From Pseudomonadales bacterium (GTDB lineage Bacteria; Pseudomonadota; Gammaproteobacteria; Pseudomonadales; IMCC2047), in NCBI GenBank assembly GCA_021736745.1, contig JAIPFG010000003.1, forward strand, positions 1 through 31,685: a DNA stretch of 31,685 nucleotides, in the 5' to 3' direction. Made by a program: the position numbers and the translations under genes. Below are positions 17,032 through 24,139 of the stretch, piece by piece. A model generated the notes under the pieces. That model ran no database searches and was not told the DNA's origin. It worked only from the letters and a program-made list of their open reading frames with translations. Position 1 is the first letter of the stretch. Every line of letters begins with the position of its first letter.

Positions 17032-17964
17032 TTATTCATATGGATAATCTGGCGCTTGCCACTCTATAACGCCAAAAACACCCGCATCATGATAAGGAGT
17101 TAATTCTACTTGCCCTCTGATTTGATAACCACTCTTACCTTTAATTAACAATCGAAACCTCTTTCCTATAGCGAATGGATGGCGGCCATTAAAAGCCCAA
17201 TTATTTTGATCAACTAAGGAGAGAACACTTTTCCAGTCCCTACGTTCTCTTGCAGCTAAAATTTGAGACTCACGATCAGTGGCGATACCCAAAACAGGGC
17301 CTACCAAAATTTGGGGAGCAGTCGCAACATTGAAATGTGCACCTCCTCCCGCTTTAACCAAATTTCTTAATCCTTTTTGATTATTATGCCCATTCATAAT
17401 CTCGCTGGTCATAGACGGTAACTCAATGAGTTCATCTATATTGCGGACTGGCTTATTCCTGGGCGATTGTAGCAGCCCTTCACTTATATAGTTAGCCTGC
17501 TCTTTTCCCTTAAACTGTCGACGATCATCAATATCCATCCAATCCGCCAATTCCATACTTACTTTTAGAGCAGTGTCTTTATCTGCCAAACGTTCAACTA
17601 TACGCTTGAACTTTTCATGATTAAAAACTGCGAAGCTATATAATCCAGCCCCATCCTGGATACTCACAACTGCACTCCCCATTTGAGAAGGTTTGCCATT
17701 TAGCGGGAGAATTGTATTTTCTGAAGCTACTTCTTGTTCCTTATAGTCACCTACAGTCAGGATATATATTGATTGATGCATTACATCCAGCGCAAGCTTT
17801 TCATCCTCCCATAGAGATTTGCGAAGGTTTATATCCTCCATGTCATTTCTAACCATTTGGCTCATACCAAAAGACAGCGAGCTTAATAGCGCAATGACTA
17901 TCAAAGTGAGCGGGAGCACAAAGCCGGAGTTTGAGCTTTTCATCCTATTTATCCAAGTAAGCAT
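17032..17964 (-). CDS. gspK: Type II secretion minor pseudopilin GspK
   Basis: A minor pseudopilin of about 310 residues that caps the pseudopilus tip with GspI and GspJ. The prepilin site is SG-FVLPLTLIVIALL. As is usual for GspK, the conserved Glu at position +5 is absent. The large C-terminal region (LADWMDIDDRRQFKG, NIDELIELPSM, NVATAPQILVG) is typical of the GspK helical domain. ATG 17964 overlaps gspJ by 20 bases. ATG 17943 would start just after the gspJ stop and give a shorter leader; the choice is uncertain. Confidence 0.9.
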   Translation of the reverse strand: MLTWINRMKSSNSGFVLPLTLIVIALLSSLSFGMSQMVRNDMEDINLRKSLWEDEKLALDVMHQSIYILTVGDYKEQEVASENTILPLNGKPSQMGSAVVSIQDGAGLYSFAVFNHEKFKRIVERLADKDTALKVSMELADWMDIDDRRQFKGKEQANYISEGLLQSPRNKPVRNIDELIELPSMTSEIMNGHNNQKGLRNLVKAGGGAHFNVATAPQILVGPVLGIATDRESQILAARERRDWKSVLSLVDQNNWAFNGRHPFAIGKRFRLLIKGKSGYQIRGQVELTPYHDAGVFGVIEWQAPDYPYE

Positions 17965-18652
17965 CTAATGACCAAGCATCTGGTAAGCTTGGAAGAATAA
18001 AAGTCCAACTTTGTACTATTCCAAGTTTATCATTAAAAATAAACTCTATCCGTTTCGGCACTTTCCACATGACCTCAGCACTGTACCCTTTAAGCCATTC
18101 TGGATTTTCACGGTAACGAAGCTTATCGGAACTAGTTAAGTAATTAGCATCTAGCTCGACAGGCAATGGAAACGCAGGTGCTTCAAACCGAAAATAACCT
18201 GATTGCAGCCCCTTTATTAATATAATTCTATTTGTCTTGTTCCAATTGATACCCCTTCCGGGGTCATTAAATCGGCCCGCTTCCTCATATATCAAGGCCA
18301 AAGATCCATCCTCTTGTTTTTCAAAACTTATTTTTACTGGCCTTATCCGGCCTGAAAAGTCTAAGATTGGTGCTCTGGTTAGTAGCCTTGCCTCAGTAAA
18401 GCTTCCTTGAAAATATGGCACATACTTGCCCTGCTTTTCACTATAATCCGCCACCTGAGCCTGAGCAAAAACTCTAGCAAGCAAACCATACCTATATTCC
18501 ATGGATTGCCAGTATGAATTCTGGTTTCGCCCTCGCTCCCAAAGAGATAGCCCCTGACTATAACCCAACATCAAAGTAGCCATAAGCGCTGCAAAAATGG
18601 ATAGCGCGACGATCATTTCGATCAAGGTGAAACCACAAATATTTTTATTCAT
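17945..18652 (-). CDS. gspJ: Type II secretion minor pseudopilin GspJ
   Basis: A 235-residue pseudopilin with a prepilin-peptidase site at the N terminus (CG-FTLIEMIVALSIFAALM; Glu at +5) and a C-terminal globular domain, of the size expected for GspJ. It assembles with GspI and GspK at the tip of the pseudopilus. Its start shares one base with the end of gspI, so translation is probably coupled. Confidence 0.9.
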   Translation of the reverse strand: MNKNICGFTLIEMIVALSIFAALMATLMLGYSQGLSLWERGRNQNSYWQSMEYRYGLLARVFAQAQVADYSEKQGKYVPYFQGSFTEARLLTRAPILDFSGRIRPVKISFEKQEDGSLALIYEEAGRFNDPGRGINWNKTNRIILIKGLQSGYFRFEAPAFPLPVELDANYLTSSDKLRYRENPEWLKGYSAEVMWKVPKRIEFIFNDKLGIVQSWTFILPSLPDAWSLDAYLDK

Positions 18653-19065
18653 TAGGGAGTTTCACGCCAACCTAATCGATGGATTCGTAGATTAATTGTC
18701 TTTCGCTCTGGTCGAATAATCTCAATATCAATTGCGAAGAGTGCAAGATAGCGGGGGTAGGGTATCTCACCCAAATAATCACTAACATGCTTGAAGCTTG
18801 TGATAGGATGAGCAGACCATTGGTAGGCCCAATCCCCAAATTTACCTTCACCCTTTTGTTGTTTAGCCGGATTTATCACGCTCAACCGGTTGATAATTTC
18901 CTTTTCAGCAATAATTATATGCGCTTGTTCGCCAACCCGTTGCATCCGATCAAGACTGCTACCAAAAAGACTTAGCAGTAACCCAATTGAACCCATGACA
19001 ATCGCAGAAGCAATCAAAACTTCAATTAGGGTAAATCCAGTATTGCGGGAAATATTATTAGTCAC
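18652..19065 (-). CDS. gspI: Type II secretion minor pseudopilin GspI
   Basis: A 137-residue minor pseudopilin with the leader MTNNISRNTG-FTLIEVLIA (cleavage before Phe, Glu at +5) followed by a hydrophobic helix and a small globular domain. It nucleates the GspI-J-K tip complex. Its start overlaps the end of gspH by four bases. Confidence 0.92.
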   Translation of the reverse strand: MTNNISRNTGFTLIEVLIASAIVMGSIGLLLSLFGSSLDRMQRVGEQAHIIIAEKEIINRLSVINPAKQQKGEGKFGDWAYQWSAHPITSFKHVSDYLGEIPYPRYLALFAIDIEIIRPERKTINLRIHRLGWRETP

Positions 19066-19478
19066 TGAGCGGTAATTTCCAATTTACCGTCCAACGGTCT
19101 AATAGTTAAAGTCCAGCGGCTACCTGAGGGGGCTTCGAACTGAACTACTCCCCCATTTGTTACCCCTGTTGGCAAAAAAAAGATCTCAGAGTTTTTTGTG
19201 ACAACCCACCCTTTAGCAATTGCAAGGCGATGATTTCCTTCCCGGTGCTCGGCCAACTCATCTTGAGGCACTAAAATAGATTTCCCAGCCCTATGTAGCT
19301 CTCGGCGAAGTGTATTGATATTACTACCAAACTCAATAACTTTTTGCCGCTCATTTGAGCGCTGCAAACTCTTCCACAGATTTGGGGCCACCAACGCACC
19401 TATTGAACTAACAATAGCTAGAACAACAAGCAGCTCAATAAGAGTAAAAGCTTTAGTATCTTGAGTCGAGCCAATCAT
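19062..19478 (-). CDS. gspH: Type II secretion minor pseudopilin GspH
   Basis: A 138-residue minor pseudopilin with the prepilin site KA-FTLIELLVVLAIVSS and a short beta-rich C-terminal domain, of GspH size. The residue before Phe is Ala rather than the usual Gly at the -1 position, which prepilin peptidases often tolerate. The start follows AGGATAGGG. A 105-base non-coding gap separates it from gspG upstream. Confidence 0.88.
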   Translation of the reverse strand: MIGSTQDTKAFTLIELLVVLAIVSSIGALVAPNLWKSLQRSNERQKVIEFGSNINTLRRELHRAGKSILVPQDELAEHREGNHRLAIAKGWVVTKNSEIFFLPTGVTNGGVVQFEAPSGSRWTLTIRPLDGKLEITAQ

Positions 19479-19583
19479 CCCTATCCTGAATTTTTATGGA
19501 AAATTCCAAGTAAGAAGTCTCGGAGTTATTTATTCAAGAGAAATAAACCAGGCGTTTCAAAAGGTTAATCTGATACAAGGTTT

Positions 19584-20003
19584 TTAAAAATTCCCTATAT
19601 CTTGATTCTCACCCTCCCCCCCCTCTTCACCATCCTGACCCAAAGTAAAAAGCGCATAAGCTTCTTCCTTGCCGGGACGCATATAATGATAGGGAGAACC
19701 CCATGGATCTACTGGTATATTTTTTGACAAATAAGGTCCATCCCAATTTTTCACCCCTTCAGGAGCCTTTCTCAAGGCAGCTAATCCTTGGTCCGTTGTT
19801 GGATAGGAACCTACATCAAGCCGATAAGTATCCAATCCAGACGAAATTAATTCTATCTGTGTTTTTGCCACTTTTATTTTCGATGAGCCCACTTTTTGGA
19901 ATAGCTTTGGACCAACTAGCCCTGCTAGTAAGGTCATTAGCACCAAAACTACTAGCATTTCCATCAAAGTAAACGCTTGACAATATTTTTTTTTCATATC
20001 CAT
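19584..20003 (-). CDS. gspG: Type II secretion major pseudopilin GspG
   Basis: A 139-residue major pseudopilin forming the pseudopilus shaft. The N terminus is QA-FTLMEMLVVLVLMT (Glu at +5 kept; Ala instead of Gly at -1, as in GspH here). The core DVGSYPTTDQGLAALRKAP, the WDGPYL and DPWGSPY segments and the C-terminal calcium-site region GEEGGEGENQDIGNF are all classic for GspG. Either ATG 20003 or ATG 19997 could start it; neither has a strong Shine-Dalgarno. Confidence 0.95.
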   Translation of the reverse strand: MDMKKKYCQAFTLMEMLVVLVLMTLLAGLVGPKLFQKVGSSKIKVAKTQIELISSGLDTYRLDVGSYPTTDQGLAALRKAPEGVKNWDGPYLSKNIPVDPWGSPYHYMRPGKEEAYALFTLGQDGEEGGEGENQDIGNF

Positions 20004-20022
20004 CTATTTAATTAGCTCAAAT

Positions 20023-21210
20023 CTAAATTGGAATATCGTTCATCGCAATTATTGCCGACAAAAGACTGGTTATGATACCACCAACAATAATTCCCATTGT
20101 CGCAATCACAATTGGCTCCAACAGTGAAAGTGCGCGGCGAATGCTTTCTCTCATTCGCCTTTCATAGAGCACTGAAATTTCATTCATAGTACCGGCCAAA
20201 TGGGCGGATTTTTCCCCAATACTAATCATTTGTATCACAAGCTTAGGAAAAACTTTCTCGTCAGAAAGCGCATTACCCAAAGTTTCCCCCCTCCGCACAC
20301 TGTCTACAGTGCGAGTTAAGGAGCTACGAATTTCATCTCGCCCCAATGCCTCTCCCGATAAATTCACCGCATCGAGAACGGCAACACCACCAGTAAGTAA
20401 GCGCGCCATGCTACTACAAAACTGAACGACTTCCCATGCGCCCATCACGCTCTTGACGCCCGGGAACAACCTTAAGCAACTCCACATAAGTGCTTGAATT
20501 TTGCCTGAACGCCAAAAATGATATATCGCTAAAACTAATAGCGCGAAACCCCCAAACCAAACCCAAGCATAATCACGCAAAAAAGCGGAAATCGCCAACA
20601 AAAAAAGCATCGAACTATTGGCTCCGTCGATGCTATCAGTAACCATCGCACCAAACTTAGGTACCACTACTGTAAATAGAAACAAAACCACAGCGACACT
20701 AACCAGCATAAGAAATGCTGGATAAACTAATGCAGAACGCACCTCGCCTTTAAGCTTTAGTTCTTCATCTAGTCGGTCAGCAATAATAGTAACAGCTTCC
20801 GCCAACTCCCCATTGGCCTCACCCAGCCTAACAAGGGGCACAGCATACCTAGGGAAAGCGTCTGGAACCGCACCGAAAGCATCCGACAGCGCCATACCAG
20901 AACCTAGCATCTGTGCAATCTGAGTCCAAGCTTGTATAAGGGATTTACTTTCAGCAGTCTCAATAACCGCCTGAACCGCTTGGTCGATCGCCATACCGCT
21001 GCGTCTAAGGCTTGCCAGCTCTCGTAAAGAAACAAGTAACTCATCTACAGGAACACGCAACGGAATATAACCAGGTCCTGGCTGAATAGTAAAAGGGTTA
21101 ATGCCTCTTGATCTTAGCTGCTTCAGAGCATCTTCTCGGTCAAACGCCATTAACCAACCCTGAATTTGGGCACCCTGCTCCTGATAACCGGTATAGTGGA
21201 AATGTTTCAT
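20023..21210 (-). CDS. gspF: Type II secretion inner-membrane platform protein GspF
   Basis: A 395-residue polytopic protein with two repeated GspF/PilC cytoplasmic domains (about residues 65-185 and 265-390; LRELASLRRSGMAIDQAV and FCSSMARLLTGGVAVLDAV). Transmembrane segments lie after the first domain, around residue 220, and at the C terminus. It is the core of the assembly platform turned by the GspE ATPase. It overlaps gspE by four bases. Confidence 0.95.
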   Translation of the reverse strand: MKHFHYTGYQEQGAQIQGWLMAFDREDALKQLRSRGINPFTIQPGPGYIPLRVPVDELLVSLRELASLRRSGMAIDQAVQAVIETAESKSLIQAWTQIAQMLGSGMALSDAFGAVPDAFPRYAVPLVRLGEANGELAEAVTIIADRLDEELKLKGEVRSALVYPAFLMLVSVAVVLFLFTVVVPKFGAMVTDSIDGANSSMLFLLAISAFLRDYAWVWFGGFALLVLAIYHFWRSGKIQALMWSCLRLFPGVKSVMGAWEVVQFCSSMARLLTGGVAVLDAVNLSGEALGRDEIRSSLTRTVDSVRRGETLGNALSDEKVFPKLVIQMISIGEKSAHLAGTMNEISVLYERRMRESIRRALSLLEPIVIATMGIIVGGIITSLLSAIIAMNDIPI

Positions 21211-22883
21211 CCCGCTACCCTAATTACCTCAGCCACTGTTGTTTCTCCCTTGGCAGCACGTAATAAGCCGTCTTCTCGCAGACGACGCATTTTCTGTCGC
21301 TCCAACAATTGTCCTAATTTTTCAGGCTCTGTGGAAATAACATGTCTAATATCATCATTCACTTCGAACATTTCAAATATTGAACGCCTGCCCCTAAAGC
21401 CAGTTCCAAGACAGTATTCACAACCATTACCTTGGGTAAACTCAGGATTGGCTGTTAACTCCGGCCAACGCTCTCGAACTTTTTCAAACCCTAATGATTT
21501 AGCACTTATCTCAGCATTCTCATCCTTACCTTGGCAGTGTGGGCAATTACGTCGCACCAAACGTTGCGCAAGTACACCTATAACCGAAGTCGCTAGCAAA
21601 TAGTTCTCAACGCCCATATCCATAAGCCGAACAAAACTACTGGGCGCATCGTTTGTGTGAAGTGTCGTGAGTACCAAGTGGCCTGTAAGCGCTGCCTGGA
21701 CAGCAATCTCAGCAGTTTCACGGTCTCTAATTTCTCCAATTAGGATAATATCAGGATCTTGTCTTAACACGGATCGTAGAATTGAGGCAAAACTTAAACC
21801 AATTTCAGAATGCACCTGTATCTGAGTAATTCCGGCAGTTTGATATTCGACAGGATCTTCAACCGTAATAATTTTTCTATCCTCACCAGCAAGATGATTT
21901 AAAAACGCGTAAAGTGATGTGGTTTTACCGCTTCCAGTGGGTCCCGTAACTAAAACTATTCCGCTAGTCGCTGAAAGTAATTTCTTTGCAGTCTTCATCT
22001 GGTCATCAAACAAATTCAAATCGGCTAAATTTGACACCCCATCAATCCTGTCCAGCAATCGCAGCACCACACTCTCTCCGGCAACACCAGGAGTTGTCGC
22101 AACACGAATATCAAGATCTTTACCAGAGACTCGCGTACGAATGCTACCATCTTGAGGAAGGCGTTTTTCAGAAATATCTAAATTAGCCATTAGCTTTAAT
22201 CGTGAAATAATGGCCGATTGAAGTTTAATCCCAGGGCGGTCTATTTCGTGGAGTACACCATCGACTCTCACTCTGACGCGAAAGATTCCCCGATATGATT
22301 CAAAATGAATATCTGATCCTTTAGCGTCTATCGCTCGCTGAATGATATCGTTAACAAAATGTATTATAGGTGCGCCAGTAGCTAAGTCTCTTAGCGACTC
22401 AGGATCATTCTTCTGAAGCACTGAAGGATCACTTTCTTCGAAAACCCCTTGTAATTGCCGTAACTCATGTCCCCCTACAATTACCAACTGAACTTGTTTT
22501 CCTGTTTTTTTTATTAAAACACTGGCTACAAATTCATCTTGCACATCTTTTAAGGCAACCCAAATAGCTCCCTCCAACTCACCAAGAGGAAATGCAGCCT
22601 GCTCAATCCACCAACGCGTATTTAAACCATAGGTATCAGATACCTCATTAACTGATGACTCTCCTTTTAACTCCAACCATTTATTTAATCTAGGCAGATC
22701 AAATATATTAGCTTTTGCTGAAAGCACATCATCTTCTGCACAGGCTCCTTGACTTAGCAGAATATCTTCTATTCTACCGCCATACTTTTTATGAAACGCC
22801 TCTGCCTGCTCAATATCTGAGGTCTTAACTACTCCTTTTTCAAGCAACCAGTCGACTACGGATAACATTTCAACATTATTCAT
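21207..22883 (-). CDS. gspE: Type II secretion ATPase GspE
   Basis: A 558-residue AAA-type secretion ATPase. An N-terminal XpsE/GspE docking region spans about residues 1-150. The RecA-like core has Walker A GPTGSGKTTSLYAF, an Asp box ending in the EDPVEY motif, Walker B ILIGEIRDRETAEIA and the His box LTTLHTNDAPSSFVRL. The zinc-binding insert has four cysteines (CPHC and, about 40 residues on, CEYC). It powers pseudopilus assembly from the cytoplasmic face. It is the first gene of the operon, with a candidate promoter about 130 bases upstream and only a weak Shine-Dalgarno (GAG). Confidence 0.95.
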   Translation of the reverse strand: MNNVEMLSVVDWLLEKGVVKTSDIEQAEAFHKKYGGRIEDILLSQGACAEDDVLSAKANIFDLPRLNKWLELKGESSVNEVSDTYGLNTRWWIEQAAFPLGELEGAIWVALKDVQDEFVASVLIKKTGKQVQLVIVGGHELRQLQGVFEESDPSVLQKNDPESLRDLATGAPIIHFVNDIIQRAIDAKGSDIHFESYRGIFRVRVRVDGVLHEIDRPGIKLQSAIISRLKLMANLDISEKRLPQDGSIRTRVSGKDLDIRVATTPGVAGESVVLRLLDRIDGVSNLADLNLFDDQMKTAKKLLSATSGIVLVTGPTGSGKTTSLYAFLNHLAGEDRKIITVEDPVEYQTAGITQIQVHSEIGLSFASILRSVLRQDPDIILIGEIRDRETAEIAVQAALTGHLVLTTLHTNDAPSSFVRLMDMGVENYLLATSVIGVLAQRLVRRNCPHCQGKDENAEISAKSLGFEKVRERWPELTANPEFTQGNGCEYCLGTGFRGRRSIFEMFEVNDDIRHVISTEPEKLGQLLERQKMRRLREDGLLRAAKGETTVAEVIRVAG

Positions 22884-23219
22884 CGTTATTTTCGGCTCAA
22901 AGATATCACTATATGTTTGGACATTTGTTTGCCCTAGTAATCAAGGCCACTAACAATCAAATCCTTGCCGTGATGCCCAACAAATATAAGCAAAAATGCA
23001 TTAGAAAGGGATGGGATTATCCATCACAAGCGTATTAAACGTCAATTGGACTACATAACCACACTAACATTGAAAATTGGGACTATGCCTCGCCATAACA
23101 ATTATCCAAGATAAGAATGTACAAATGGAAATAACTTTAACGGATAATGATTGGCAAGTTACATTGATTTTGAAGCATTGCAATACCAGAAAATCTAAAG
23201 GTATTGTATTTAAAAGAGT
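22884..23219. other. Non-coding leader between gspE and the tRNA gene
   Basis: This 336-base AT-rich stretch holds the candidate gspE promoter at 23016-23045. A weak 7-bp inverted repeat, CAATACC / GGTATTG (23181-23187 and 23200-23206), lies downstream of the tRNA. I see no convincing gene in it. Confidence 0.6.
23016..23045 (-). promoter_or_regulatory. Candidate sigma70 promoter of the type II secretion operon
   Basis: On the - strand, TTGACG (23045-23040, five of six consensus bases) and GATAAT (23021-23016, five of six) are separated by 18 bases. Transcription would start near 23009, leaving a leader of about 126 bases before gspE. No other promoter of this quality was seen in the gap. 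Confidence 0.6.
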
Positions 23220-23296
23220 TGGTCGGGACGACAGGATTTGAACCTGTGACCACTACACCCCCAGTGTAGTGCGCTACCAGACTGCGCTACGCCCCG
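23220..23296 (-). tRNA. tRNA-Pro (anticodon GGG)
   Basis: A full cloverleaf of 77 bases on the - strand. The acceptor stem is CGGGGCG / CGTCCCG (one G-T pair), the D arm has GCGC on both sides, the anticodon stem CTACA / TGTAG encloses the loop CTGGGGG with anticodon GGG, and the T arm is ACAGG-TTCAAAT-CCTGT. The CCA end is encoded (23222-23220). It reads the CCC/CCU proline codons. Its place downstream of ihfA and the MerR-like gene is the common Pseudomonas-type arrangement. Confidence 0.96.
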
Positions 23297-23497
23297 AATA
23301 TATATCTGCGCCCAAAGGCGGGCGCCATGATAACCTAAGATGTGATGCTTTGGAATAATCGGGGTGGTTATCTACTCATGTTTTTCAAGGAAGTGGTATG
23401 AGTATTGACTTAAAGCACCGTTATATTCAAAGGCGCATTCCGAAATGACGATTAGGTTAAAGAATAAAAATTGGAAGGGACTGCAAGCTTGCTGCTA

Positions 23498-23854
23498 TCA
23501 GGACTTCAAAGCACTGAGCACATCCTCTAGCTCGCTGATCATTTGCCGAATCATCTGTTGCGTCTGATTAGTGTCATCCTTGCTATCTTCACTGGTCAAA
23601 CGGAGTCTCGCGCCGCCAATGGTAAAACCCTGATCATAAAGCAGGCTACGTATTTGGCGGATAACCAGCACATCCTGGCGTTGATAGTAACGCCGGTTTC
23701 CGCGACGTTTCACGGGTTTCAGCTGTGGGAATTCCTGTTCCCAATAGCGTAATACATGCGGTTTGACACTGCAGAGTTCGCTGACTTCACCGATAGTAAA
23801 ATAACGCTTTCCGGGAATCGGTGGTAACTCGTCGTTATGACTTGGTTCCAGCAT
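23498..23854 (-). CDS. MerR-family transcriptional regulator (ihfA-linked)
   Basis: A 118-residue regulator with an N-terminal MerR winged helix-turn-helix (about residues 17-85; YFTIGEVSELCSVKPHVLRY, then WEQEFPQLKPVKRRGNRRYY). A short C-terminal helix for dimerisation follows. It has no cysteine-rich metal site or ligand domain, as expected for the small MerR-like protein that follows ihfA in many Gammaproteobacteria. The target genes and signal are unknown. Its start overlaps the end of ihfA by 20 bases, so the two are probably co-expressed. Confidence 0.88.
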   Translation of the reverse strand: MLEPSHNDELPPIPGKRYFTIGEVSELCSVKPHVLRYWEQEFPQLKPVKRRGNRRYYQRQDVLVIRQIRSLLYDQGFTIGGARLRLTSEDSKDDTNQTQQMIRQMISELEDVLSALKS

Positions 23855-24137
23855 AATCTTCCACTTTTGCTCTTAATTTCTGACCGGGTCTAAAGGTAAC
23901 CACACGCCGAGCCGAGATTGGAATATCCTCACCCGTTTTTGGGTTTCGTCCAGGACGCTCTTTCTTGTCACGCAGGTCGAAATTACCGAAACCGGATAAC
24001 TTTACCTGTTCGTTATTAATTAAGCACTGACTGATTTCACCAAAAAACATCTCAACAATTTCTTTCGCTTCACGCTTGTTAAGACCCAATTCATCAAAAA
24101 GCTTTTCCGCCATTGCGGCTTTGGTAAGAGCACCCAT
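23835..24137 (-). CDS. ihfA: Integration host factor subunit alpha
   Basis: A 100-residue DNA-bending protein that pairs with IHF-beta. ALTKAAMAEKLFDELGLNKR at the N terminus, GFGNFDLRDKKERPGRNPKT and the minor-groove arm segment IPISARRVVTFRPGQKL identify the alpha subunit. It follows pheT by two bases, the conserved pheST-ihfA arrangement, so it is co-transcribed with the phenylalanyl-tRNA synthetase genes. Confidence 0.97.
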   Translation of the reverse strand: MGALTKAAMAEKLFDELGLNKREAKEIVEMFFGEISQCLINNEQVKLSGFGNFDLRDKKERPGRNPKTGEDIPISARRVVTFRPGQKLRAKVEDYAGTKS

Positions 24138-24139
24138 GA

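Noticed and set aside
23124..23243. Short + strand frame of 39 codons starting ATGGAAATAACT
   Set aside because: It runs into the tRNA-Pro gene on the other strand, has no Shine-Dalgarno and no recognisable similarity.
23308..23325. GCGCCC / GGGCGC hairpin between the MerR-like gene and tRNA-Pro as a terminator
   Set aside because: The stem is only six bases and no T-run follows on either strand; it may be tRNA leader structure instead.
23471..23497. Possible terminator after the MerR-like gene around GCAAGCTTGC
   Set aside because: The palindrome leaves no usable loop and the T-run is offset by about ten bases, so it is not a convincing intrinsic terminator.
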